Positions 1-11,810 of a stretch of DNA of 64,000 nucleotides are shown here, piece by piece. Under the pieces are notes generated by a model. The model was not told where the DNA came from. It saw nothing but the letters and a program-made list of their open reading frames with translations, and made no database searches. The stretch's first letter is position 1, and every line of letters starts with the position of its first letter. A program made the translations under genes and the position numbers. Source of the DNA: Glandiceps talaboti (lineage: Eukaryota; Hemichordata; Enteropneusta; Spengelidae); contig NC_135567.1 of NCBI RefSeq assembly GCF_964340395.1, positions 18,012,806-18,076,805 of the forward strand, written 5' to 3'.

Positions 1-312
1 TGCACGGTATTTATCAGCAATAGCTCCCCACACTATACCACCAATAAAACCGACAAATGGCCGAATACCGCCGAGAATGCCAATCTGTGTTGGATTTAAA
101 CCGAGTTGTTTATAATATACTGTCAGGTACGGAAACACCGCTCCAATACCTCCGAAGAAAAACAAGTAGAATAGTTTTACAGGAAGAAGTCGTGTATTAA
201 TATTACAACCCTTGTACGTCCGTTTACTTTGATTTATAGCATCCTCGTTCTCGCCATCCTCCAATGTTTTGTTTTCCTTTGGTTCCTCCGATAGTAATGT
301 TTTCATTGACAT
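1..312 (-). CDS. MFSD6-like major facilitator transporter, N-terminal exon (partial)
   Basis: An open frame of 104 codons runs from an ATG at 312-310 off the left edge. The N-terminus is hydrophilic and acidic (residues 1-40). A first membrane helix follows (LFFFGGIGAVFPYLTVYY), then the loop GLNPTQIGILGGIRPFVGFI and WGAIADKYR, which match the start of the MFS_1-like domain of the MFSD6 family. MFSD6 proteins are multi-pass transporters of poorly known substrate. A splice acceptor lies just upstream at 324-323, so the ATG exon is preceded by a 5' UTR intron. A second ATG two codons in is possible. Only the first one or two helices are present, so the subfamily is not certain. Confidence 0.72.
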   Translation of the reverse strand, partial: MSMKTLLSEEPKENKTLEDGENEDAINQSKRTYKGCNINTRLLPVKLFYLFFFGGIGAVFPYLTVYYKQLGLNPTQIGILGGIRPFVGFIGGIVWGAIADKYRA

Positions 313-401
313 CGTGTTTGTGCTGTTATATCGAGATTAAAAATAAAGACAAGGACATTAAGGTTATGGAACAGCTGTAGACTATCACGCGTCGTAAATA
401 T

Positions 402-817
402 ATGTAATACATACATACATACATACATACATACATACATACATACATACATACATACATACATACATACATACATACCTATCTACCTACCTACCTACCT
501 ACACACACACACACACACATACATACATACATACATACATACATACATACATACATACATACCTATCTACCTACCTACCTACACACACACACATACATAC
601 ATACATACATACATACATACATACATACATTCATACATACATACATACATACATACATACATACATACATACATACATACATACATACATACATACACAT
701 ATACCTACCTACCTGCATACATAAATACCTACCTACCTACATACATACATACATACATATACATACATACATACATACATACATACATACATACATACAT
801 ACACACACATACATACA

Positions 818-851
<34 letters not shown>

Positions 852-862
852 CATACTTGCAG
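402..862. repeat. Composite CATA/CTAC/CA microsatellite block
   Basis: About 450 bp of nearly uninterrupted CATA tetranucleotide repeat, broken by short CTAC and CA runs. The CTAC-CACA composite occurs twice (about 478-520 and 562-595), so blocks of the array have themselves been duplicated. No gene lies here. Confidence 0.95.
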
Positions 863-933
863 AACTTTACACTATAACATGTCATTATTTCATAATTCTC
901 GATTTTTTGAAGAATCAGAAATGAATTACTTAC

Positions 934-1185
934 TTCCGTGTCACTGCCTCCATGAAGTAAAGTGAAAAAAGCTTGTACAGTATTTATAACACAAATTCCA
1001 ATAATGATTACAGGAGCTACGTCATCCCTCAAAGTGAATGCGATATCATTTGGAATGCTGAATTTGTTCGCTGTCAGAGAAGCACTTTCATCTGATGTTA
1101 TGCAAATGCCAGCCTCTTTACAGAATAAAACAAAAAAACCAGACAATGTAACATTAATTGTAGCAGTTTTGGAACTGCGTGTCAT
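934..1185 (-). CDS. Candidate exon of unrecognised membrane protein
   Basis: A minus-strand frame opens at an ATG at 1185 and stays open upstream of it as well. It runs to a strong donor (GGAA|GTAAGT at 934/933), beyond which the frame enters CATA repeats. It has a hydrophobic stretch near residues 11-30 and another near the end (PVIIIGICVINTVQAFF). I do not recognise a family. It lies upstream of the MFSD6-like gene on the same strand, but joining it to the acceptor at 324 puts the MFSD6-like ATG out of frame, so it is not simply that gene's 5' coding exon. An overlapping plus-strand frame (962-1309) weakens the case. Confidence 0.25.
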
Positions 1186-2345
1186 CCTTGCTGGTAGAAC
1201 GCACCATATGGTGTTCGAACAGAAAAAAAAACCCGTTGGCGTTATTTATTCACTCCAACGAATAACATGTCTGATAGTCGGATCACCTCCTAACAGTCGA
1301 ACATGCTAGCATGTTGTACCATTTGTGAACACTATTTCGTAAATAATAGCATTTAGTTATTTGCCAGTTGTCATTTTTACTCGGTCTGATTACACAATTT
1401 TGATCACGTGATACAACTGACCTTCATCTTCATGTAATTATGCATTTTAATGTTAACTTATACAATCCAAATTTGCATATCTGGTATCTATATATATACA
1501 ACAAAGGTCAATGTGCCGTTCTGTTATGATGAATACTCATGTTATAATTACATAGGTGCCATGCATAGTGGGGATGTAGAAGTAGTCAAGTTGATATGTT
1601 GATTATCAGTTAGAAAATAAATAATTGCAGCCATTATAAAATCGTCACGTTCATGTGTAATATTTTCTCTAGAACCCAGTTTCTACTGCAGTTTAAAAGA
1701 ATAGAAATGCTTATCAGTGTTCAATGTGACTGGGTAAAGGATCCTGCTGTGTTTATTGTGTCTCTGTTATTGTTAGTCTAGAGTTGAAATATGTCTAGCT
1801 CTGTCAGAAACGTAATGTTCTATGAGTGAAACACCAAACCTACGTCATTTTAGCTGTTAGCCTCCATCTTTCTTTTAATAATGTTATTAGTTATTGATAT
1901 TATCGAGATTGATTATTTAGAGAACACTTTAATATAATATAACTAATATTTAAAAAATAATATATTGAACATAATGAAGAGAAAATGAAATATCAATGTT
2001 TAATATCATTTATTGATCATTGAATCCAATTCTAGATTTGGTGATAGAGAATTCGTTTTATAATATTTATTGTAATAAATTCACTTAGTTTAGTTATCAA
2101 ATATTGACGATATTAAATATATAATAAGTTAGATATTGTATTATTAAACCTCGTCATGTACGTTTACATTTATATGTTTTTAATTATTTTTCACCCTGAA
2201 TGTAACTTTGAATATTTTATTAGATTTTAGGAAATTAGTAATCATAACTGCTAAGTATATTTTATTATTTCATTACTGAAGGTATTAGATTTTAAAAATG
2301 AATTGACTGTGAAGTCGGCATTGTCGTTGGAATAATCTTTACACA
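1186..2345. other. AT-rich intergenic stretch
   Basis: No supported coding exon. It contains the transposon copy at 1541-1843; the rest (1850-2340) is AT-rich unique-looking sequence upstream of the lectin-like gene promoter. Confidence 0.6.
1541..1843 (+). mobile_element. Non-autonomous inverted-repeat transposon, family 1, 5'-truncated copy
   Basis: This stretch aligns, in inverted orientation, with 7968-8332. Shared blocks include CAGCCATT, GGATCCTG(C/T)TGTGTTTATTGTG and ATTGTTAGTCTAG. The right end at 1823-1843 (TGAGTGAAACACCAAACCTAC) matches the terminal inverted repeat of the 8-kb copy. The left terminal repeat is not found, so this copy looks truncated. No coding capacity. Confidence 0.7.
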
Positions 2346-2351
2346 TATAAA
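2346..2351 (+). promoter_or_regulatory. Possible TATA box of the lectin-like gene
   Basis: TATAAA, followed by GG, lies 74 bp upstream of the ATG at 2420. This places a start site near 2375 and a 5' UTR of about 45 nt. The position is consistent with a TATA promoter, but in AT-rich DNA it could be chance. Confidence 0.4.
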
Positions 2352-2419
2352 GGCATATTAGAGACTGACAACTGATTACTGTGAAGCATTGCAACTAAAA
2401 CCACGAATACAGCCACACA

Positions 2420-2510
2420 ATGTCTCCTATTACATGTCTTAGATGTATCTTGGTATCTGTATTGCTGATCAATGTTGGACGTTCAGGTAAGGTTGTACAC
2501 CGAGATAGGT

Positions 2511-2586
<76 letters not shown>

Positions 2587-5500
2587 GGTGTGGGTGTGTC
2601 GGTTATATGGAAATGTAACAAACATTTAGCGATAGTGTAACGTTAATATTGCATCTCAGTCTTTGAAAATAACCAATCAAACAACTGTAGAACACGTTAA
2701 ACTTACCATCGTGTAAGTAAGAAGAGTGTCGTTCAGTTTGACTCTACCAAACAGCATAGGTTTTCCCCGGGTACAGACGGGACTGATTTCCTCCTGCATA
2801 AACACTGGTCTGACCCCATGAGGGATGGCCGTCACTGTATTTCTTGGAAGACAAGTGTTTGTTTTCCAGTATAAATAAAATTAAGATTATCAGGAGAATA
2901 GCCTCATTGAACATATCAATCATTATAACCTATTAACAGAGATCTGCTACTGTGACAAACTAGATTTTGCCTAGTTTGAATAATCTTAACAATTTGGTAT
3001 ATAAAGCTTACATGAGTTTACCACAGAACAAACTAATTTAGTACTTGATGGCTTACAAAACATAAGGAATTCCTGAATTCCATGCTGTTATTGTTCTTTC
3101 TAAATCATTGGTAGTTATTTTTAAACGTCCCTACAACGATTCTTTAAGGTTATAACAAACACGCAGTTAGAAGTAGACTTACACTTTTGGAGTAAAACGT
3201 GTTTTTCGTCAGAACTATAGAAAACTTTGGAACAGAACGAAATAGTTGTATTATGTATTGCTAGGCGTTATGGCTGCTCTGATAAGATAACACTAATAGA
3301 GACCAAAGTGGTGTCGTGATGGTCGAATGGTTAGTGGCTGGCTTGGAATCTGCGGGTTGAAGGTTCGAGTCCCATTGCTGTCGTTTGTTTCTGAATGGCT
3401 AAAGTCATTGGGAATGATTGGACCCACGACTGTGCCTCCTGGTAGGATAGAGTTTGCAATGTGAATGCTTCACTCCTATGTACTTATAAAGGCTGCAATG
3501 GATTTTATGTTCCACATAGAGTTGATGACGTATAAAGGACTTTTTGTGCCGTTATAGATCCGTGCCGCTGTTCAAAAGCACTTTGAACACAGAGAATATA
3601 AAAAAAAACATTATTAACATGAGTCCCTTTTCTTCGGTTAACCAAACCATCCCTCAATACTAACATCTACTACAGTGTAGTGTTTATTTTTTTTCACATC
3701 TCAGCGTCGCCATCGTCATTGTGGGTATTTTATCTCAAAGAACACCCTGTGGCTGTGGACTTTTGCCAGAGTATCGGAAAACAACTATTACAAATCACGA
3801 GTGATCAGAAATTGGATGATATACACCAATATGTTATGGAGAACGATAAACTGAAGGGTAAAGATATATGGTTTGACGCCATAGTCAGCTCCGGACGACT
3901 ACAGACATTAGACGGGACAACGCTGAATTTCCCATCAGCCGTTTCCGGTCAAATTAGTCCTATTTACTGTGTCCGGTTAAAGTAAGTATAGAAAATGATT
4001 ATGTTAATTGATTTTCAAAAAATATAACCCTATAAGTATTTATACTTGTAATTAATAATTCATTTATGTTGTGGTTAATGGCAATAACTATGTTAATTTA
4101 AAAAAAATAATATCAACATGATAGAATGTTCATCAAAACAGAATCTAAAAGACCTTCCACAGTATTCCTTTACAGTGTGTTTATATGAAAACACTTTGTT
4201 TCCTCCAATTCAATGAGGAAATAACAAATACAGAATAGAAGGGTGTACAGTATATCATCAATATCGCCCTTTCTTGTCAGTCTGTGGTTTTTCAAAAGTT
4301 ATACTTTGACAATTAAAAAACCTTAACCTTCCAAGTCATAAAAAAATGGGTTTTCGAGGCCTATTTGTCGTACTTTAGATGTATCATTCGCTTGAGAATA
4401 GATAACTTATAACTCGGCTGTCGTTGCCAAATTTCAGCAAAAAAATGGTTCGAGATTTTATATTAGAGGCCCAACAAGAATTGTGAAATACCCAGACGTT
4501 CCCGAAGCTCTTGGACCTTCAGTGAACGGGCTTTGTGTTAGGATTTCAGTCGGATGAGTTGATGAATTTCCACAACACTTGGATGTACGTGGACATCATC
4601 GCTGACAGCCATGTATACTTTCAAATTTCTCTAATTTATGTTTATTTTTGTGACTAATTATTACGCATAATTGAATGCAATACAAATCTACTCTTACATA
4701 GTCTCGGTTACCCAGACTCTCACCGCTGGGGCTCTTCTACGAGACCACGCGCACGAGAGTCTGGGGAAACTACGTTTCAACTGCACACCGCGCCAGGAGT
4801 TTCACAGTACATTCCTTCCAAGTCATAAAAAATGGGTTTTCGAGGCCTATTTGTCATACTTTAGATGTATCACTCGCTTGAGAATAGATAACTTATCACG
4901 AAAGTACCTAATTCGTTTATATCATACAATGTTGGACGTGAAAGTATTCCCCAGCATGCACTGCTCTAATAGCTACTTCCTGTGCGGGCGAGTTGGAATC
5001 TCGTTTCCACAGACTCTCGTTTGGGGAGGTCTCGTAGGCAGGGCTCCCAACGGCTAGAATCTGGGTAACCGAGATTGAATTTACAGAGGTGTTGTTTTAA
5101 TTAACTGTATCACATTTTGTCAGTGTTAAAGCAAGTTTTGTGTATATAATCGTAACAAAGTTTTTTTTCTTCCTATTACGCAGTTGTGACAATACGTCAT
5201 GTCTACTGTTTCAAGATCTATGTTTTTTTCGGTATTATTATATCTGTGAAGATCCTGGTAAGTCGTTTTTTTACTTAAAAAATGTTACAGATGAATTACT
5301 AAGAACCAAATTGAGAGTAGTCTGTAAGTTTAGTGTGGCTTAGTTTAGTTTAGTTTAGTTTAGTTAAGTGTATTTTGTTTAGTTTAGTTTAGTTTAGTTT
5401 AGATTAGTTTAGTTTAGTTTAGATTAGTTTAGTTTAGTTTAAATTAGTTTAATATATTAAGTTTAGTTTAGTTTAATTTAGTTGAGTTTGTTTAGTTGAG

Positions 5501-6230
5501 TTTAGTTTTATTTAATCTAATTTAGTTTAGTTTGTTTTGTTTTGTTTTGTTTTGTTTGTTTTGTTTTCCAAATGTTTAACGTTACCTATGTATTTAATGA
5601 TATATGGCATTTGGGCAGTACATTAACAAAGTTCGTATCACTCGGTGTGCACACTGACAATAGTAAAAGAAACATGAAATATATATTTTTGGTGTAGACA
5701 TTTAATATTTTTGTGATTATTCTTTTTATGTCATAATAATAACATTGATTTAATGGAACTATGTATAAATATGTTTTGTTGTGTTACAATTCAAGTCTGC
5801 TACAATTCAAAAAGGTTATAATGTAAAATTATAATATTCCTATTGCTTCACACAATTTAGATTCTGGAACATTGGTGGCAGCGGTTAAGATAAATCATCC
5901 TGATGCATACAGATTTTGTGATAACTTAGGTCTGCAATTGGTTCAGATTCTAGATTACCAAAAGCTTCTCGACATAAAATCAACCGTCTCTCCTGACCTT
6001 TTATACGATACTGATTTTATGACATGGATTGATTCTAAAATAAATTCGGATGGGTTAATGGTAACCGGTGATGGTAATCCTATGTCTTACCAAGCATATT
6101 ATGAACCAATACCAGAAAGAGTTGAGAACAGTATCTTAATGTGGTATGTATGTATGTATGTATGTATGTATGTATGTATGTATGTATGTATGTATGTATG
6201 TATGTATGTATGTATGTATGTATGTATGTA

Positions 6231-6295
<65 letters not shown>

Positions 6296-9200
6296 ATGTA
6301 TGTATGTATGTATGTATGTATGTATGTAGGGTGGTAGTAGGTAGGTAGGAATATGTGCATGACTTGTTTAGTGTTGATGTATATATTATTTTTGCAACAA
6401 TAATAAATTATATATAATAAATTCCTATATCATAATTATACTATACTTACATTTGTTTATTTGCCTTAGACCTGATTATCAGTTGTTACTGTTGTTTATT
6501 CATAGGTGGTATGCTCCAGTCCCAGTGCTTACTGTTAGTGGTGTTTCAAATTATGAATGGTATATTTGTGAAACAAAGGGTAAGCCGAATTAAAGAATAT
6601 AATTGTTTCCTATTTTTAATTTTGGGGATATACATTCTTTCTGGAACTATAATATTTCTCACATATTTCCTTCCTTCTCCTTTTTAAAATAACGGTTAAC
6701 TTGTGGATAAAGAATAAGTGAAGCCGTGAAACTGCCCAATTCATGAAATGTGCATGTAACTTTGCCTAGTTCATGGAATGATCAACCTTATGCAAATGAA
6801 AGCATAGACTACGATTTAAAAGGGGCGAGATTAAACTTTGTAGGCATGAGTTTTGAACTGAGGTGTTGATTATCGAACTCTATTAAAAACACAAGCTGCA
6901 TTGAATTATAATAAAATAAGAATTGTGAAGTGACGAGTTTGTAAATACACGATAATAAAGTTGTTTGATTCTTATTCATTTTGTGTGTGTCCTATAAAAG
7001 ATGCTCATGTCATGTACTGGCCATATCATATCTTTTGTATTGGTTACTGCTATCAACTTAAAGGAAAAGTCCAGTCAGACTTATTTTTGCCATTAGTACT
7101 TTGTATTGGTTACTGCTATCAACTTAAAGGAAAAGTCCAGTCAGACTTATTTCTGCCTTTAGTACACTTGTATTGATTACTGCTATCAACTTTATATTAT
7201 ATAAAGGAAGTGTCCATTCAAGCTTATTTCTGTCTTTCTGTACACTTTTATTGATTACTGATATCAACTTAAAGGAACAGTCCGGTCAGACTTATTTTAA
7301 AACCTTTTTTCCAATTGAGCCGAGTCACTGATAGCGTATGGAAGTCAGAAATAAACCCGATCAGTCTTCTTCTTTGAAATAGTCTTAGACCTGTTTTATT
7401 GAATACATTCACAGCTACAAGACCCGGAGAGTCCTCTGCTGAGTTACTAGCTGCACGTCTTAACGGATTTAGTAATTACACAAATGTAAGTACAATTCAG
7501 ATACTTTCACATAGTTGCAAAACAGCAAACGAATTATATTATCAGCTACCTTTGACTATAAGCAGAGTATAGATCATGACCTGTGTTTGCATAAATTATT
7601 AATGTAGAGAAATCATTATGAGTACCTATAAATATACCAAGAATTACTGACATGACCTGCGAGAGCAATAACTGTACATGGCACCCATGTAAATGAATAG
7701 TTTAAAATACTATTGGTTTCCTACATACAATAACTTATCTCTAACCGAAGAATTTGTGCATTAGATTTTCGTATTTAATCTTTCAAGTAATTACTATTTG
7801 TTGTATGTGTAGGTCACCCATCTTGTTGAAAGAGTACTTTCCCCAGAAGAAATCAACTCTGGAGACCTCCTTAATTTCACCAAAGGTATTCATTTACGAT
7901 AATTAGTAAAGATATTTCAATGAATTCAGTGTTTTAAATGAACATTATATAGAATTGTATAGCTTGGTAGGCTTGGCGTTTCATTCAGGGGCACTAAGTT
8001 TTTGATATAGACATATTAAACCCTAGACTAACAATACCAGAGATCTGGACACAATAAACACAACAGGATCCTTTGCCCAATCACATTGGACACTGATAAG
8101 CATTGCTATTCTTTCACAGTGCAGTAAAAACAGGCTTGTAATGAAAACATTACACATGGACTTGGTGATTTTAATGGCTGCAATTGTTTATTTTGTAACT
8201 GATAAGCAACATTTCAAGTTGACATCTACATCCCCATTGTGCATGGCAGCTATGCAATTATTTCTTTTGAATTAGAACTTGTCTGAATGTGTTTATTAAA
8301 TGTCATGTTGCATGAGCGAAACACCAAGCCTACATTATTTTAACTGTAAGTTTGAAGATCAAATTCTCCTGATACATTTAGCATGGAGTAAGTTTCTTTT
8401 TACTAACATACACATGTTTTGAGATATACAGTACAATCGTAAAACAGTGACAAAAAACAGTGACAAATAATATGCAAATTAGGACATTTAGTATGCATAC
8501 AATCAAATTGATAAGTAGCTACGTATCCCATAATCAATGTAGTGTGTTTCTGAGTTCAAATATTTCACTTTCCTTACTTTGCAGACGTACTTCAAGTATT
8601 AGACATTCTTATCATTGGCACCGATAAGATAAATGGAAATGAGACATTAGCATATGGGAAGGATGGAAATGTGACATTACCACATAGACAAGGAAAGATC
8701 ACAGTTGATGACGTAATAGAGACAATTGAGTTACTATCAACATTCGTCCTTGATAGGATTGAACCTGGTAATGCGTCTCTGGTTTTGAAAACACCAAACA
8801 TAGTACTGGACATGGAAAGTGACTCAGTTGAAAATCTGTTTAACTCTACTATAGATTTAGGAGATAATAATGGTTTCTATATTCCATCCTGGAAACATCT
8901 GGCTATCGCTATTGATGGAAGCACTCCAATGAATCGTATTGTAAGTTATAGTATAGCATATACTATTTAAATGATTCATGTTGATTTAATACCTCTTGTT
9001 GTATATAGATTGGCCATGAGATGCACGCCACTTGTTAAGATTGTTTTGGAGATGCATGGTTAAACATTTACTACATAACATTGTACTGTTCGAAAATTCT
9101 ATACTGTTGTATACAACACTATATATTTTATATTCTCATTACGATTTCAGGCTTTTCGCATAGCAGGAAATCCACCAAATCTATTCGGACAAAGCAACAT

Positions 9201-10043
9201 TATGAAGAGAGATAGATTGACATTGATAATTGAATATAAAAATGGTACCAACTTGCAAGGTAAAGTCGATTTATATTCAAATCATTATCAGACAAAACAT
9301 TTTGTATCCATTCGAAGACTTTGAATGTACATTAACAGTATTCACATGACTTTACACAACCTATGAAATGCTATAGTTGCAGAAATGGAAGAACAAGGAA
9401 ATTAGAACTGTCACTTGGTTTGTATTAAAATTGACATAAATGAATATTTATAACAGATGTATTCCTTATCGACACTGGATGAAGAAATTCAATTATAACT
9501 TTACAAATACAATAAAGGTATTGGTTATAAAAACCTTGCATGAAGAGTAATTTTCTTTTTTCATTTAATAAGACATGAAGCTAGTAGTCTTCACCTAAAA
9601 TGTGAGTTTGATTACAATACCCTCTGTTCTTTAGCATATATTCCAATTGTATACTGTTTAAAAGTGCAGTATTTTATTGCAGCAAGTGATCTAGAAGAAG
9701 ACATTGTTATAAGGATTAATATTCAACCCTGGATGATTGAATATCAAACATTGATTGAGGGAAAGTACTATGTTGTAAATGATGTAAATAGATATGAATG
9801 GCGGATTCAGGTAAAATAATATATCTTTATATCTATTTGTTATATGCTAGTTGATTACTGGAATGATTACTAGAATCTTCGGGGAATCACTCTCTACCTA
9901 TGAACAGCGCTAATGTATTATACAAATGCTCCTCTAATGATACACACACACAAACATTCACGTACAAACGCACTCATACATACATACATACATACATACA
10001 TACATACATACATACATACATACATACATACATACATACATAA

Positions 10044-10092
<49 letters not shown>

Positions 10093-10988
10093 CAAGAACT
10101 CTGCTCACATATGAGATCATTCAATTTATATTTTATGAACATTTCTTTAGATATGGAATTCATTCTCTGCAATACAAATCATATTGGAAAGTTCAAAGTT
10201 CATAGTTACAAACACCCCTGTTATGATAATGGATGGAGTGTACCGATTTACAAATGGCAAGAAAGGTCACAAATTTGCAACCAATTTGGAACTAAATGGT
10301 AGACAAGGTGACATATTAATACATGAATATGAACTGTTGTATGATGGGTACTATTACTTTGAATTTGATCTACCTAGTGGTAAGTATATCAAGTGAAATG
10401 ATATTGTCAAACAATGGTGTATTAAAGCATCTTCTAAAAATATAAAGCATCAAACTGATATCAGTGTGGGTTGGTTTGTCGCTGTAGATAATAACCGACG
10501 GTTTGAATACTTTAGTATTTCGAAGATATGAAAATGAAAACAAGCGCAAAATATAAACAAAATATATTAAAAATCAAATCAAAATCTAACATTATTAGTA
10601 TAGGAAATACAACGAAGTCCGTCAAATCTGATTTTCATTTTCTACAAGTACCATGCCCTCCATCTTGTAACCATAATTTGATGATATTCATTATACACCT
10701 CCATCCTTATATCTTATTTTCACATCTATTCCTACTCAGACATTCAAACCAGGTTTCATTTTTTGTATCATGGAATTGTTAGTTATCATGATATAATAGG
10801 TTTAAAAAAATATATTCTTAATGTCCCCTTTTCTAATGTGACCTACATGTCAAAGTAATTAATTATATTCGCAAGATTTCTGTCTTGTATATTTCAAATA
10901 TCAATATCATAATATTATTTTATGTTATCAATTCATATCATATCTAAGATCACGATCTTCTATTCACAGGATATGGCATACATTACTA

Positions 10989-10989
<1 letters not shown>
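2420..10989 (+). CDS. Secreted tandem C-type lectin-like / GAIN-like protein (polycystin-1-like family), 12 exons
   Basis: Exons: 2420-2486, 3705-3981, 5184-5257, 5861-6143, 6506-6579, 7415-7485, 7813-7885, 8585-8940, 9151-9259, 9683-9810, 10151-10379, 10970-10989. All phases agree, giving 586 residues. Residues 1-22 are a signal peptide (start [12 protein letters not shown]). Two C-type lectin-like domains follow (about 25-140 and 142-258), each ending in a YYICE/WYICE-type motif. Neither has an EPN/QPD or WND sugar-binding motif, so calcium-dependent sugar binding is unlikely. Residues 260-500 are helix-then-strand sequence with many N-x-S/T sites, resembling the GAIN domain of adhesion GPCRs and polycystin-1 relatives. 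The following segment ([11 protein letters not shown] to [13 protein letters not shown]) resembles the region after it in PKD1L proteins. There is no GPS cysteine motif, PLAT or membrane helix: the last exon adds six codons and a stop next to an AT microsatellite. It may be a natural secreted form or a truncated PKD1L-like gene. The lectin call is firm; the GAIN/PKD1L call is moderate. Confidence 0.75.
2513..2600. repeat. TG dinucleotide microsatellite
   Basis: About 35 TG units within the first intron of the lectin-like gene, starting 26 bp after the donor. Confidence 0.95.
3310..3612 (+). mobile_element. tRNA-derived SINE
   Basis: The head (3320-3380) contains a Pol III box A-like stretch (TGGTCGAATGGTTAGTGGC) and a box B (GGTTCGAGTCCC), spaced as in a tRNA. 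A tRNA-unrelated body and a 3' end finishing in ATATAAAAAAAAA follow. This is the layout of a tRNA-headed SINE. It lies in intron 1 of the lectin-like gene. I saw no clear target-site duplication. Confidence 0.7.
4328..4411 (+). repeat. Copy of the interior of the adjacent transposon
   Basis: About 82 bp beginning TTCCAAGTCATAAAAA match 4815-4896 inside the neighbouring inverted-repeat element with only a few differences. It is either a fragment of a second element copy or host sequence captured by the element. Confidence 0.8.
4438..4555 (+). pseudogene. Relic C-type lectin-like exon
   Basis: After an acceptor-like TTTCAG at 4432-4437 the frame reads about 38 codons. It includes [20 protein letters not shown], which resembles the middle of a lectin-like domain (compare [12 protein letters not shown] in exon 2). 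It then stops at TGA; shifting frame at that point gives further plausible codons. The functional splice from 3981 to 5184 is phase-perfect without it. I read it as a dead or alternative exon from an extra lectin module. Confidence 0.35.
4703..5073. mobile_element. Inverted-repeat transposon (MITE) with about 75-bp arms, family 2
   Basis: The left arm begins CTCGGTTACCCAGA. The right arm ends TCTGGGTAACCGAG. Inside these, the two arms continue to match as inverted repeats for about 75 bp (including CTACGAGACC and ACGAGAGTCTG). The element sits in intron 2 of the lectin-like gene. The long open frame through it is a by-product and not a gene. No clear target-site duplication. Confidence 0.75.
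5335..5575. repeat. Degenerate TTTAG pentanucleotide array
   Basis: About 240 bp of (G)TTTA/TTTAG units with scattered changes, grading into TTTTG units. It lies in the intron between lectin domains 1 and 2. It is not the telomere unit TTAGGG. Confidence 0.9.
6144..6338. repeat. GTAT/GT microsatellite that begins at a splice donor
   Basis: (GTAT)n, then (GT)n, then (GTAT)n. It starts exactly at the donor of lectin exon 4 (ATGTG|GTATGT at 6143/6144), so the intron's first 195 bases are repeat and offer dozens of equivalent GTATGT donor-like sites. Confidence 0.95.
7025..7300 (+). repeat. Four-copy tandem repeat, unit about 66-70 bp
   Basis: Units start with TATTGGTTACTGCTATCAAC or a close variant at about 7037, 7102, 7170 and 7250. 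Each includes AAAGTCCAGTCAGACTTATTT-like sequence. The first two are nearly identical and later ones diverge. It is intronic in the lectin-like gene. Confidence 0.85.
7968..8332 (-). mobile_element. Non-autonomous inverted-repeat transposon, family 1, full-length copy
   Basis: The left end TAGGCTTGGCGTTTCATTCA and right end TGAGCGAAACACCAAGCCTA are terminal inverted repeats of about 20 bp with few mismatches. The 365-bp interior has no coding frame and matches 1541-1843 in the opposite orientation. It sits in the intron before exon 8 of the lectin-like gene. Confidence 0.8.
9976..10092. repeat. CATA then GACA microsatellite
   Basis: About 16 CATA units followed by about 12 GACA units, in the intron before exon 11 of the lectin-like gene. 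Confidence 0.95.
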
Positions 10990-11473
<484 letters not shown>

Positions 11474-11675
11474 TATATATAATATATATAACATTATATT
11501 GTATTATATAATACTGTTATCTACTAACATGATATGACGTACACTTCTCTATCTCTACTATACAACATACATGTGCATCTCAAAATGCAGATACTATAAC
11601 GTGGTCACGTGACGGATGCAAGGTATCAAAGACAACTGTATATTCTTGTTATTTTAGTACTTAATATTTCCTTTC

Positions 11676-11680
<5 letters not shown>

Positions 11681-11710
<30 letters not shown>

Positions 11711-11810
11711 TGTATGTATGTATGTATGTGTATGTGTGTGTATGTATGTATGTATGTATGTATGTATGTATGTATGTATGTATGTATGTATGTATGTATG
11801 TATGTATGTG
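11681..11810. repeat. GTAT microsatellite
   Basis: (GTAT)n with one short GTGT interruption, between the lectin-like gene and the minisatellite. Confidence 0.95.

Noticed and set aside
4671-5057. 128-codon plus-strand open frame
   Set aside because: It lies within the inverted-repeat transposon and its own arms; no domain.
5335-5575. TTTAG array as an interstitial telomere
   Set aside because: The unit is not TTAGGG or TTAGG and is embedded in an intron.
7025-7300. Regularly spaced repeats suggesting a CRISPR array
   Set aside because: These are head-to-tail tandem units without unique spacers, in an animal intron.
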